A stretch of DNA of 64,000 bases from positions 6,200,001-6,264,000 of the forward strand of contig JAEILZ010000002.1 of NCBI GenBank assembly GCA_018873225.1. Direction: 5' to 3'. This DNA is from [Phialemoniopsis] sp. UDSM-2020 (taxonomy: Eukaryota; Ascomycota; Sordariomycetes; Thyridiales; Thyridiaceae). Below the pieces are notes generated by a model. It did not search any database. It was not told the origin of the DNA and saw nothing but the letters and a program-made list of their open reading frames with translations. This document shows, piece by piece, positions 1 to 10,823 of this stretch; position 1 is the first letter of the stretch, and every line of letters begins with the position of its first letter. The position numbers and the translations under genes were made by a program.

Positions 1-43
1 AGTCGCAGTCCATTACTTTTATTGTTATTTCTCGTCCCCTCAA

Positions 44-822
44 TCAGCGGACGCCATTTACCTTTGCTTTGGTCTGAAGAGTGAGCAGCATGGCTTTGCT
101 GGCTGGCTTCTCAGCCATGAGCGCGCCTGGATTCGCCTTTGTGAACTCCCTCCCTACCAGCATCTCGATCGGGGTCTCGTTGGGGGCGACATAGAAGAAC
201 GCGATCCCCTCCGTTTCTGTACCGCACCAAGCCACTTCGACGATTCTGGTCGACACAAAGGTTTGTCCTGTCATGAGTCTGAACGATGCTGGATTTGTTC
301 GTTTAGCGTCCAGTCCCAATCGCGCAACCTGCGATGGCGAAATGAAGTTGTCTGTCGCGCCTGAGTCTTCAATAATAGACACTAGCTCGAGATTCCCCTT
401 GTGATTTTGGATCCATGCCCACTTTGGCTCCAAATCCACCGGTGTCTTCTTGAGCTGGTGTTAGCCACCCCTCCAAGGGCCGTTCGGTCTTTGCAACTCA
501 CTTGCTGGGATCCCGATGCCGAGAAGGCCATGTGCCTCAAAGCATCCTTCTTTTCCTGGCTGAGATTACAGTAGTCTTCATGCCTCGTGCTCGTGGGAAC
601 GTTGGACAACGTCCACCCAAGCTGGAGAGCCCTGCGCTGGTTCAATTCCTGCTCCCGAAAACGATCTGCTTCTTCCGGACTGAACGACATTGTGTGGTAG
701 CGCCAACTCTCTGTGTTGGGTACAGGATAAGGACGGGTGTAGAATTGGGGAGCGGCATGCGAGACATATCTCTCGGAGGAATATGGCATCAGGCTGTCTT
801 CCGGAATTAGTACTGTCTTCAT
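44..822 (-). CDS. retropepsin-like aspartic protease domain protein
   Basis: Two exons (822-502 and 454-44), joined by a 47-nt intron with a GTGAGT donor and a CTAAC branch site just before CAG. The join keeps frame and gives about 243 aa. The C-terminal half carries the retroviral-type aspartic protease signature D-S-G-A-T at about residues 137-141 followed by D-N-F-I-S, and a later hydrophobic-G-R segment near residue 213, as in single-domain pepsins that dimerise. The N-terminal half is hydrophilic and rich in R, E and Q, and I do not recognise it. It could be a gag-like remnant or a domesticated host gene. No reverse transcriptase, integrase or LTR is visible nearby. The first in-frame ATG is at 822, but the frame stays open upstream to about 884, so an upstream exon is possible and the N-terminus is uncertain. 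Confidence 0.55.
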
Positions 823-834
823 GCCTGGTGCCAA

Positions 835-1367
835 TTCAGCTGCTACCTCAGGCTGCTGCCTACGACCGCTTCCGGGTCATCGCCGTACAAGACGAGTGAA
901 GAAGAAGGCATCCTATCGCCTTTCGAGACTATCGCCGATACGCGGACTGGATGACGTGAATGCAGTGAGTGTGGCACGCACGGGACCTTGGGTGTAGCAG
1001 AGATCCAATGACGATGCGATACGTTTCCTGCGAGTTGGTAATAGGTCCAACTTGCATGATGGAGGGGCGCCAGGTGACACTTTCTGTCGGCGGACGACAC
1101 TTTGCTTTTATCAAGCAATTTCCATCTGGCACACCATGGTGTCACTAGACGGCGGTCGGCCTTTCTGTCCGCCGCGCCGTGGCTCAAGCATGGCAGAGTG
1201 AGCTGTTGCCCGAGAGGCCAGGCTGGTTTGTCACTGCATATGCACCTCAGCCACAATGTGATGCCCGAGGTGCATTTTGCATGCCCATCGAGACTCTTTC
1301 CAGATTTGGCATCGTTGTCGAGTTTTTGCACGCACAATACTCAATTCTTCAAAGTCTAATCTTCGCC
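835..1367. other. intergenic, divergent promoter region
   Basis: Lies between the divergent retropepsin-like and DUF6594 genes. Open frames here have no recognisable domain and ordinary composition. It may hold a first exon of the minus-strand gene. I see no RNA gene or repeat. Confidence 0.5.
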
Positions 1368-2452
1368 ATGGAGTCGGTTGTCGTGGATCCGGCGCACGAT
1401 GTACAAATGGGACCGGCTACGGAGGGCTATCGAAAGGTTGCGGACCTCATGGCCCGGCACGACGAGTTTGCCATTGTGCGCCGGTTCCGAGCGCTCAACA
1501 TGCAGAATATTCTGTACCTTCAAGCCGAGGTCCTTCATCTCGAGGAAGAGCTTGCGGATCTAACTCTACGGGACCTTGTACATCCGAACCGACCTTATCA
1601 TAGCAAAGACTGGTGGTCTTTAGCCAATGGCGACGAGAAGGGCGATCGTGATCAGTGGGAGAAGGTTACGAAGCTTCGGGAGAAGCTCAACTTGTATAGT
1701 GAGCTATCCTAAAGTTGTCTAACATCATGCAAGGACTGACCGATCGTGCGCAACTAGACGATGCGGTGTTGAAGCAAGCACAACTCGCCAGACTCGATAG
1801 CCCTACACAGCAGAACATCACCTTCTTACAAGATTGGTTTCAGAGACCGCATATGGGAAACTTTCCGCTTCTAGGTCTGGATAGGTCAGCTTGGGACGAC
1901 ACTTACAAGAAAGATTTCGTATCCATTCGTGCCAACGGATGTACCGATCCTCTGACACGAGTTGTGCTCGAAAAGGTGATACCACTGTACCATCGTGTGA
2001 TTGGTGAGAGATTTAAGGTAAGCAAGTCCTGTCCACAGTAAGGAGTGCTTTCTCGATCTGAAGTTTGCCTAGAAACCTAATCTCTCGGAGCCGGATATTT
2101 ACACCTACGACGACAAGCGCCTTGCAGCAACCGTCTACGGCATCTCTACCGTTATTGCATCCATTCTACCGATATGCTCTGTTGTGGTGCTCTACTATGT
2201 CAAATCGAATGACGTACGGTTGGGCTTGACAGTTGTGTTTTGTGCCTGCTTTGCACTTGCTTTGGTGCTGGTGACCAAGGCGAAGAAGGTGGAGATATTC
2301 GCGGCCACAGCAGCGTGAGTACACGAACAAGGGCTCAACAAGTTTCAATGTTAATTTCGAACTTCAGGTTTGCGGCAGTCAATGTTGTCTTTCTGACCAA
2401 TAATATCGAATGCCCTGGGCTCTTTGCCAACGGCCCCTCGGGGGGAGGGTAG
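1368..2452 (+). CDS. DUF6594 family membrane protein
   Basis: Four exons: 1368-1698, 1758-2017, 2073-2314 and 2368-2452. The introns are 59, 55 and 53 nt and the protein is 305 aa. The N-terminal part holds the family core: a phrase on being active or resting (RHDEFAIVRRFRALN) and then a long predicted helix with L-Y-L-Q-A-E-V and L-x-x-L-E-E-E-L-A. Three hydrophobic segments follow at the C-terminus, in exon 3 and exon 4, which fits the family's tail of membrane helices. Each splice join restores the family pattern, for example K-L-R-E-K-L-N-L-Y joined to N-D-A-V-L-K-Q. The function of DUF6594 proteins is unknown. They are common and often multi-copy in ascomycetes. The start at 1368 is chosen because the homologous region begins just after it; an in-frame ATG at 1179 would add an unrelated leader. 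Confidence 0.85.
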
Positions 2453-2714
2453 TGTCTTTGGCTTCATTAAGCATTAATGATTCCACTCCACATAATGTCA
2501 TAGCATAATTTACACATCCCTACATCTAGACAAGTACATGACAGCTCGTTCGGCATAACTTTGATCTCTCAATTCTTACGATTCACACTATTTATCACTA
2601 AACTCTTCATCAACACTACAGAGCGGGGGCTACGCTACATGCCGGACTGGACTGTGCTAAGCCTACTTCTCCTACATCGGCAAAGCTGGAGAGTAGAGGA
2701 TTCAAAAATAGCAT

Positions 2715-3896
2715 TCACATAGGCATGCCTTGACCAGGAAGAGCATCCAGCCCTAGAAACTAATGGTTAGCAGGTATAATAGTCTTTGAAGAATATCAAG
2801 CAACTCACAGCCATCAACATCCTCCTGGATAGTGCTCTTGACCGTGCAGGCGTTCATCTGCGCCGGTGTCTGTGTCTTGAGCACGCTCTGGCCGCAGGCG
2901 TCAAACATGCAGCTCGAGTCCATGGCGCGCTGCAGGGTATCGTCCTTCCAGCCAAACAGGTAGTCGGCGTGCGTCCCGTGGCCCGACGCGTCGCCGCCGA
3001 AGCTCCAGACGAAGGGCTGCGAGCCGTCCTCGGGCCACATCGACTTGTCGTTGAACATGGTCGTGTTCCAGAGGGTCTCGTATGCGACCTGCGGCATGCG
3101 CACGGGGTGGGAGGCCGGGCAGGGGCCGGCCGGGTTGAAGGCCTCCTTGGTGGTGGCGAACATGTGGGACTGGTGGTCCGGGCTGTCGAGGTTCTTGCCG
3201 TCCCAGCAACTAACATTACATCAGTAACTGCGTAAGAATCACTGGAGAGGATATTACTTACGATGGAAAGTGGTGAACTGTCATGATGCCGCCCTTGCAA
3301 GGCTGCTTGGGCCATTCGGGCAGCTCGGGGAACCGCGTCATGGCATTTTCGAGGCAGACATATCGGAGACCCGTGGCCGTGTTGGTGGCAGTTGGTGTGC
3401 CCACTGTCATACGGAAGCCCTAGTGACAGATAAGTAACTTGAGTTGAAGTGCAGGGGTTAGCGAAAGATAACTGACTGGCTTGAAGGCAGTGATCTTCTG
3501 GTTGCCGTTCGAGTTGAAGTCCTGCTGAGTGTAGTAGATCGTCATGCCCTGTGTCGATCCCTCCAACATGGCATTGGCATACTGAGGGACGCGCTTGTAG
3601 GTCCCATTGCGATGCTTGAAGTACATGACGGCGGTCCAGTAGTTGGAAAAGTCTTCGGCAAAGAAGCAGGTTGTGCAGGATGCCAGCTTGGCCGGGTCAT
3701 CGACAGCAGAGTTCATGGTGGCGTTGAAAGCATTGCCGCCGACGATCTGGTGGACGTGAGACGACGGCATCATTCCCGGCTGGACCACGGGATCAAGACG
3801 CTGAACACTCAACGACGAGCATCCGAACCGCAGAGCGGCCTGGGAGGGTCCGACGAGAGAGCTCACGATAGAGAGAACGAGGCTGTTGGACTTCAT
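2715..3896 (-). CDS. secreted DUF1996 domain protein
   Basis: Four exons: 3896-3477, 3419-3262, 3209-2809 and 2752-2715. The introns are 57, 52 and 56 nt and the protein is 338 aa. The start at 3896 gives a signal peptide (hydrophobic residues about 5-22, ending near S-Q-A-A). The mature protein opens with R-F-G-C-S and continues with L-D-P-V-V-Q-P-G and S-H-V-H-Q-I-V-G-G-N, which is the DUF1996 signature. Later segments G-F-R-M, C-W-D-G-K-N-L-D-S-P-D-H-x-S-H, H-P-V-R-M-P-Q and the short last exon ending G-W-L-D-A-L-P-G also fit. About eight cysteines suggest disulphides. The biochemical role of DUF1996 is not established; the proteins are extracellular or wall-associated. The very short last exon is supported by the donor GTGAGT, the CTAAC branch site and restoration of the family ending. 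Confidence 0.9.
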
Positions 3897-4623
3897 CTTG
3901 GCAAAGAGGCTCAAAGCTTAGTGGAGAAGGTCGGAGTGACAGTGGTGAGTCGGCTTGGCAAGACAGCTGCCCGGTTTATAAGACTGGCATGGCCATATGT
4001 GCACCACTTACACGGAGATAGCAGAGGCAATCCACTCTGGGACCCATCTACCGAGCTCGTGTTCATTCAATTCATCCGGAGGCGTGACGTGCGGCACACC
4101 ACTTCGCCGCAATTTACACGGCCACTGACAGATTGTCGTTTTGCCACGGTACTATCAATCAAGTTATTTTGCCCAGTTTTACCGCGTTCTCGAATATTCG
4201 AACTAAGGACTGCCGAACCTTATTTACCCACAGTCTGAGTGGAGATAACCTGCTATTGGCAACTCCTGTTGTTTCGAGCCGGGCCTCATCTACGCCAGCG
4301 AGACAAATTACGTATACATAGTCGATCACCATGCTCGATATATCTGAAATTATATGATGTTTTAATTAACTTGATAAGTTTTTGGCCTTCGCTACCAATC
4401 TTTGCAGATCGTCTACCGAGCCTTCTGCTCTTTCTGGGCTCAGACTACAGCCATTCGAGCAATCACCGGAGAGACTTTCATGGTGTAGGCGATTATGCTA
4501 TTCGAAGACACGATGCAGGTGAATCCTACATTAAGTTTATAAGACATCGTAAGCGAGATATCGGCGATGCAGGCGTTCATGATCAAGGTCATCTGTTGAT
4601 AGGCTTGCCGTTTTCATCTGCTC
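3897..4623. other. intergenic
   Basis: Contains the upstream region of the DUF1996 gene and the 3' side of the next regulator. Moderately AT-rich around 4330-4400. No gene seen. Confidence 0.5.
3975..3980 (-). promoter_or_regulatory. TATA box of DUF1996 gene
   Basis: TATAAA on the minus strand, about 80 nt upstream of the chosen ATG, inside an otherwise GC-rich stretch. Position and sequence only. Confidence 0.45.
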
Positions 4624-5829
4624 TCACTCCGCCAGCTCGGCCGACGTGTCAACGTGTAATATGTGCTTAGGCCACTCCAGCCACTCCGCCCAATATCCTC
4701 CCAACACACTACTTATGCTCTGGACGAGACGAGCCCCTGTATCCCCGACGGCCCAATAGTCCCTAGCCCGATGAAGGAGTACCCCATAGTGCGCAAGTAT
4801 GACGAGGGCTTCCGGGGCACGCTGGTCGACGAGTTCGACATAGAGTGCCGGTATCCTGACTGGCCACCCCTGCGCCACGGTGACGTGCCGGGTGCCGGTG
4901 GAGACCGCAGTCCGCTGCTCGTCGAATAACCCTTGCAGTATGTCGACAGCTTCACGACATGCCTTGCCAGCATCCTCACTCAGCTGCCTGGCCTCAAGTA
5001 GTTTCTTGAGTGTGTCGCACTCATTTCCTGGGCCACTGATTTTCAACTTCTCCATGCCCAGCTGATGCTTTCCCATCATTATGGGCAGCAGCCGAGCTGC
5101 GACCTGTGGCCATGCCCGACCTGCGATGACCCGGACTCCTCTGTGGAGGCCGAAACAATGAACGAGCTTGTCAAGGAGCTCGGCGCTATCCTTGTCGCGG
5201 GCGGACAAGATGTCGAACATGACATGTTGGCTCAGTAGCGAGGCGAACAGGAAAATGGCCATGTAGTTCTGGTCGAGAGCATCCAAGTCACCCAAGTCCA
5301 CTTGAGCGAGAGCACGTGTCTGCAGCCGTGTAGCCTCGGTGCGATAAAAGCCCTGCTGTTCGGCGACTACAACAGTACTCTTGTGCGCGGCTGCGAGGGC
5401 CAGGAACTCGTCCATAAGATACGGCACGACCATTGCCTCCTGACGGATCAGGTCGACCATGGGCCTTGCCTCCTCCACTGCGTCACCAAAGAGGACATGA
5501 CAGTGCATCTCAAAGTGATGCAATAATTCGAGATGGATGAGACTGTAACGCTCAGCATGCAGATCGTCTGCGCGGCCCCCTGGTGCCGGGCTTGCTGCTG
5601 AACCCGGCGAGGGCCGAGGGGCTGCTGGAATAGGAGTAGAGGAAGATGTTGAGAATGGGGTAGTGGAGTGTGAGGACTGCGGTACAGCACTCTGCACATT
5701 CAAAAAGGAGCATCGTCGGTCGGCAATTGTGCATCTCTCACATGAAGGTCGCCCCTCGTCGCACTTGACGCGCCGTTGTTTGCACTCCTTGCAACCGTAC
5801 CTCGATTTGGTGTGCCGCTTGCGGACCAT
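4624..5829 (-). CDS. Zn2Cys6 transcription factor, Upc2-like architecture
   Basis: Single exon of 401 aa starting at the ATG at 5829. The N-terminus has a complete binuclear zinc cluster, C13-X2-C16-X6-C23-X6-C30-X2-C33-X6-C40, with a basic loop (K-Q-R-R-V-K). A low-complexity S/T/P linker (about residues 45-85) separates it from an alpha-helical C-terminal region with Y-S-L-I-H-L-E-L-L-H-H-F and V-P-Y-L-M-D-E-F-L-A-L-A-A-A-H. That arrangement is typical of short fungal regulators annotated as sterol-uptake-control-like. It lacks the classic Fungal_trans middle domain seen in the neighbouring larger regulator. It is followed on the same strand by nothing close; the RTA1 gene lies 407 nt upstream on the same strand. 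Target genes cannot be told from sequence. Confidence 0.88.
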   Translation of the reverse strand: MVRKRHTKSRYGCKECKQRRVKCDEGRPSCERCTIADRRCSFLNVQSAVPQSSHSTTPFSTSSSTPIPAAPRPSPGSAASPAPGGRADDLHAERYSLIHLELLHHFEMHCHVLFGDAVEEARPMVDLIRQEAMVVPYLMDEFLALAAAHKSTVVVAEQQGFYRTEATRLQTRALAQVDLGDLDALDQNYMAIFLFASLLSQHVMFDILSARDKDSAELLDKLVHCFGLHRGVRVIAGRAWPQVAARLLPIMMGKHQLGMEKLKISGPGNECDTLKKLLEARQLSEDAGKACREAVDILQGLFDEQRTAVSTGTRHVTVAQGWPVRIPALYVELVDQRAPEALVILAHYGVLLHRARDYWAVGDTGARLVQSISSVLGGYWAEWLEWPKHILHVDTSAELAE

Positions 5830-6236
5830 GCTGATCACACTACTGTACCATTTCGCAGCTCGCTCCAGTGCTAATCATTCAGCTTCCGAATGTGGCGAGA
5901 GAGTGAATATATCGGGGTTTTGATGAAAGAAGGGAGAGAGTTGATGGACGGGCCAGCCAGCGCTAAAAGAAAAGGGCACTCTTTGTACCTGACTCAATCT
6001 CCACTTTTTGCATTCGTCACCCATCCTCGACCTGGAAAGTCAAGCACTTCACTTCTCTACAAGAGCAAAGCCTCGAATATTACGAAGTAAAATGTCTATA
6101 AATACAATCTAACAAGCCATGTTCTACTATTACCCAAACACTAATCAATCTGATCCCCATCCCGTACCGTTCCTATTTTGTGCTTCTTTAACACCACCCG
6201 AGGCCATGAGATAGTTAAGAGCTGCTTACTAGGTAT
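5830..6236. other. intergenic
   Basis: Between two minus-strand genes. It should contain the regulator promoter and the RTA1 3' end. Nothing else recognised. Confidence 0.5.
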
Positions 6237-7197
6237 CTACAGAGTCTTGTCCGTTCTCATTTCTTCTCCGGCTGAGGTCTTCGTATCCCTCCCACTGCGG
6301 CCCAATACACTGAGCGAAGTGACCGAAGCCCAGCTTCCGGGCCTCTGCTTGGTTCCGGGAAGAGCAAACCAAAAGATGACCATGACTGCCAGCATCGGTA
6401 CCGAGTCAAACACATATAGAGGCCACTCATTGGTGAGCAGGTAGCGGTCCTGGCCCATGATGAACTCGACCAGTCGAAAGAGGGAACGAAACATGACGAG
6501 GGCACTGACGCCGTAGAGGCGATAGATCTGCCGTTCCCACGTCGCTCCCCCCGCCTCGTACCCTTCCGTAGGACTGCGACGCATTCTGATATGGAAGAGA
6601 GCGGCCGTGACGCAGAACAATCCAAACAGTAAAATTTGGATGACCAAGCCGAGGATGACGATGTTCTGACCCATCTTCATATGATCGGCCATGATCATCA
6701 ACCCAGCAGCACTTCCCTGGACCATAAGAGACAGGATATCCCCAGTTACAAACAGCCTTGTAACCCACTGTGGCCTGATGATCGAGTATTTATCTGCGTT
6801 GACGCTGCGAATAACCCGGCCTAGAGTCGCGTAGATCGTGGCGGCGAGGAGGACGGGAGCGAGGAGGATCATCGAGTTTTGGAGGGCGAAGGGCACAATT
6901 TTGCCCGTCTGGTTGTGGGCATATGCTCGAGTTGCATAGCCAATGCATTCCACTATCAAAGAGAAAGACCCTCGAGTTAGCTCATCTTCTTGCAGTTCTG
7001 TGCAGTTGCCTATGCGATAGCTTACTGTAGCCTCCAATGATGAAGGGAATAAAGGACCAGGAACGCGTCTTGAAGACTTTCCAGCAGTGAAGGACTGTGA
7101 TTATTCCAAACAGTCCGCAGAAGATACCTGCTGCCGGTACCGAAGGCAGGTATTTCCACAGATAAATGCCGTGCTTGTAGGGCTCAAGGACCGCCAT
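6237..7197 (-). CDS. RTA1-like lipid-translocating exporter
   Basis: Two exons (7197-7026, 6952-6237) separated by a 73-nt intron with a GTAAGC donor; 295 aa. The protein is almost wholly hydrophobic with about seven membrane segments. The family pattern is clear: an N-terminal Y-x-P-S-V-P-A-A-x-x-F helix, the segment G-G-Y-M-E-C-I-G-Y-A-T-R across the splice join, then A-P-V-L-L-A-A-T-I-Y and a late Y-R-L-x-E-F helix variant (S-L-F-R-L-V-E-F). The tail is charged and cytoplasmic. RTA1 proteins sit in the plasma membrane. The yeast relatives (Rta1, Rsb1, Pug1) are linked to sterol-analogue resistance, sphingoid base export and porphyrin transport, and the substrate here cannot be predicted. 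It lies between two Zn2Cys6 regulators on the same strand. Confidence 0.92.
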
Positions 7198-7773
7198 AGT
7201 TTTAGATGTGTGATGTTCTGCTGCAGGCTTCGTGAATTGGTTCTTGCACTGATTCAAAAATCAAGGAAATCGCCGAGTGTAGATTGAAAAGATCAAGCAA
7301 GAGCTACCGCTGAGTTTATATGTAGGAATTCAAATTTCTCCTTTTCCTGTCCTCGTCAAGAAGCGTGGGATTTTGAAGACGGCTCTCCCCTCCTGGAAGA
7401 CCCTGGCCACGACCCCTTCCAATCGCATTGCACTAAGCGCGAGAGGATCCATGAAAGCTGGTGAGCCAATCGCATAGTACTGAGTACGGAAGCTGATCCA
7501 CCTCGCTGGGTCCCACTGCGTGGTCCGACCAATGGCCGATTCCTAGGAACGAGAGTGGGGATCGTTGGATGCGGCTCGACTTGGTTCATGGAGTCAAATT
7601 ACACAGAATGGAAGATCTTCTGTGTCCTAGCAGTGTCCCGCACTCGATTAGCTATCTATGTACGTCGCTTTTGGAGCAACAGATCGAAAGTTCAGGGTAC
7701 GAAACATAGCTCTAAAAACTGCCAACGGCTTCCAGCCTCATCCATGTACGCCAAGACCCAACGAATACGAACA
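7198..7773. other. intergenic
   Basis: RTA1 upstream region and 3' side of the large regulator. No gene recognised. Confidence 0.5.
7315..7320 (-). promoter_or_regulatory. TATA box of RTA1-like gene
   Basis: TATAAA on the minus strand, about 118 nt before the ATG at 7197. Confidence 0.4.
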
Positions 7774-10440
7774 TCACAGAATCTGGTTGTGCGGGATAGG
7801 CCAACCACCACCGTTCTGGGAGGCCATGTCGACCTCTGTGACCGCGGCAGACTCCAGCCAACTGTTCCAATTCATGCTCCCGTCGTCCAAGTTCATGTCA
7901 ATGTCCACATCAGCAAAGACGTCGACAGGCTGGTTATTAGGATCCATGTCGGCGAAGAGCCAAGACCCGAAACCTGTCCAGTCTGATCCTGCTGCCGGCG
8001 GGGCGAGTTGAGAGGCTATGCCCGGCGTGAAAGCCGCGCCGGTCGTTTGCGGGAACGCGCCATAGCCTGGGGCGGCCCACGCGTTCTGGTGTCCTGGGTC
8101 AAAAGGAGTTTGTTGAGCCAGGCTGGCTGCAGGGAGCGGGTTCGACAGCTGCGCAGTGAACTCCCCAGCAGGCTCCTGCCGTGTGCTAGCCTGAGATGCT
8201 ATGGCGCCCACAAGGTTCCGCCAGTGCTCGAGGAATCCTTCCACACTTTTCCCCTCAGGAAAGGGCCCTGAGCTCCCCGGAGCGGCAACGTTGCGGTCAT
8301 TTAGCTCCAGCTGCTGGACAGCGATCGCATCTCCTCTGAGACGGTTCAGTTCGTCATCGCGATGTCTACGTGCCTTGGCCATCAGTTTGCGCAGAGGCAC
8401 CCATATGGGCAAGTTCTTGTCCATCTTGGGCCGCGCGGGGAACAGCCACTTGCTCTGAAGCGCAGTCCAGGCGCGCTCGACGACGGGCGACCACGGCCGC
8501 CGGGAGATCTCTATCAGCAGGTAGACGATGGCGTACCAGTGGGTGTAGGTCTGGTAGACCCAGCGCCACTGGCGGGCGCGCGGCTCGCTGTTGAGGGTGT
8601 GGTTGTACTCGGCGACCTCGATCGCGGCAACCAGGAGCTTGTTGCGGATCTCCTCGGAGAAGCGCTCGTTGGGCGACGAGAAGAGCGCGGGCAGGTAGAT
8701 CAGCAGCGTCATCTTGCCGACGACGAGACGGGTGGCAGTCGCGCCGACCCAGTACGCGATGTTGTCGGTGCGGTCCGAGTAGCGAAGAAAGCTCCGCTTG
8801 AACCTCTCGTAGTGGGCGTCTAGCAGTTGGCTCTGCTCGTCCAGGGTCGGCTTTTCGCCGCGGACACTAGGGCCCATCATTTGCAGGGTAGCATGGCATA
8901 ATTCGTACGTGACAATGGGGAATGACATGTCAGTGAGGCCGTCGCGCTCCTTTGGTGTCTCCTTTGTCTCGGGATTGAGGTCGTCGTCGTTGATGTTGAG
9001 AGGTAGCTGTGTATCGAAACTGCTAAGCGAGATGGTGAGGTCAGAGCCCTGGTTCTCCGACGATCGGATATCGAGCAGGCATAACGCGGCCCAGACCCTT
9101 CGCCGCGTCTCAACCTCAAAAGGGGAAAGATTTGGAAAGTGGGAGCCGTCCCGATGAAGACCGAGGCTCTGAGCCATCCTGATGGCGAGGCCCGTCATCA
9201 TCCAGATGAACTTGGGGCTGTCCTGGAGGCTGACAAGGAAGAGAAAGCTGGTGAAAGCTTGTACTAGCAGGATATTGGGCGTGATGAGGAAGTTGGCAGC
9301 AGCCAAGGCGTGCTCCAGGCCAAGACGATACTTGTAGGCAAGCTCAGCCTTGGTAGAACCAAAGTTGGTTGTGACCTATTCAGGCTCTGTCAGATCATGC
9401 CTCAAGGCTGAAGGATTTCCAAGAACATACATCTTCGTCGTCCATGGAAACGACTGCTGAGTAATAGGTCGAAAAGAGCACAGCTTCGCTGGATGGGCTG
9501 AGGTTCGACGCATCTCCTCGCGCCTCACGCACCATCTTCCGCACGGTTGGCATGTGTACGATCTGCAAGATGAAGTTCACATTCTCGGAAAATGTGTCCA
9601 AAAGGAATGGAATCTGCGAGGGTAGTGGGCGGAACTGGCGCAGGTCGGACGTCTCGCCGCCGAGGTTGTGCTTGAACAAGAAGGCATGGCGGTCCGATGG
9701 TGCGCGATTGTGCTCCCGCGTGGACGGCGTGGTCCCAGGAGAGTCGTCGGATGAGTCGGAATCGCTAGTCGCGAGTTCACGGGTGCTCTTCTTGAGACCA
9801 TCGAGCTGTTTCGGTGTTAGCTTACACGATACTGCCACCCCAGCGCGGCAACCGCAAGGGGTCGGGCATGGAATACCTCATCGCTCACGCGGGACCAGAA
9901 TCCACTGCTGACATAATGACTCTGCTTTTGATCCTGGAGAACCAGCCTCCCGAAATGCTTCTGTATGGCAGCTCCGCCGTCGGCACCCCTGTTCGCTGGG
10001 GTGGTCTCTGTCGGCCGGTCGGCACCCTGGCCCTGCGTGGAGCTGCCGGGAGAGTTGACATTCGACGAGCCGCCTGCTGCATGGGCCTGCTCGAGCTGGC
10101 CACTCAGCTCCTTGACCAAGCCCTCGAGGGTCCTCAGCCGGTCCAGCACCTGGGTAGCGCCCGGGTTAGGCCCCGCAGCAGAGGCAGCCAGTGCCGGAGA
10201 CGCAGCCGCGTCGCTGGCCGTAAGACGCTCGAGCCGACGCGCCCACCTGGGCGGGCGGTCATTGGACGGGACGGTGCAGACGATACCAGCCCGGCGGCAG
10301 TTGGAACAGGGCGACTGCTTATCGCAGCGCACCTTGCGGTGACGGCATACTACACAGCTGCGCAGCTTCTTGGCGGGCGCGGCGGCGGCGGCAGGCGGCG
10401 CAGCTGGCGATGCGGACGACGTCGCGTTTTTCTCGGACAT
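7774..10440 (-). CDS. Zn2Cys6 transcription factor with Fungal_trans domain
   Basis: Three exons (10440-9877, 9805-9431, 9375-7774) with introns of 71 and 55 nt; 846 aa. The zinc cluster is C29-X2-C32-X6-C39-X5-C45-X2-C48-X6-C55 with the basic loop R-H-R-K-V-R. A coiled-coil-like segment with L-D-R-L-R-T-L-E-G-L-V-K-E-L follows at about 110-130. The middle homology region is visible in exon 3: Q-D-S-P-K-F, G-L-A-I-R-M-A-Q-S-L-G-L-H-R-D-G, E-x-R-R-R-V-W-A-A-L-C-L-L-D and P-L-N-I-N-D-D-D. This is the Fungal_trans domain. The C-terminal 200 residues are Q/P/G-rich and acidic at the end, which suits an activation domain. The second intron falls just before the domain. The regulated pathway is unknown. 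The NmrA gene begins about 1.3 kb away on the same strand. Confidence 0.93.
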
Positions 10441-10823
10441 TGTGGCCGAGATGGATGGATGGATGCGACCGTGGGAAGCGCGGGGAGAAGAAGCCCCACC
10501 ACACGGGACAAGGCGGTCTCGAAGTAATCGCCAAGCAAGGCGGAGACGCGCGTGAGGCTGGAGACTACTTTGCTGTCTTGGCTATCTCTTAAACGCGTAG
10601 CTGTCAAGAGGAGCAATTGAGGTTCGGATTGCTGTTGCCTGTGTTTGGGCGTGAGTTCAAATGGCGCCTTTTTGCTGCTCGGGATTCGCAAAGATTCTCG
10701 ACCACGAGTGGCCCACTTCTTTAGGGCGTAGCACATCTGACATGGATGTCTCTCATATCTCTCTTCATTAGGCTACCCGACTGAGATAACATTACTCCAT
10801 ACTGCGCCGTAGACTGGCGAACA
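10441..10823. other. intergenic
   Basis: Upstream region of the large regulator, with pyrimidine/purine tracts and a short GGAT repeat near 10452. No gene seen. Confidence 0.5.

Noticed and set aside
843..1337. 164-aa minus-strand open frame upstream of the retropepsin gene
   Set aside because: No domain, different frame from the gene, no ATG near the start; kept only as a possible location for an upstream exon.
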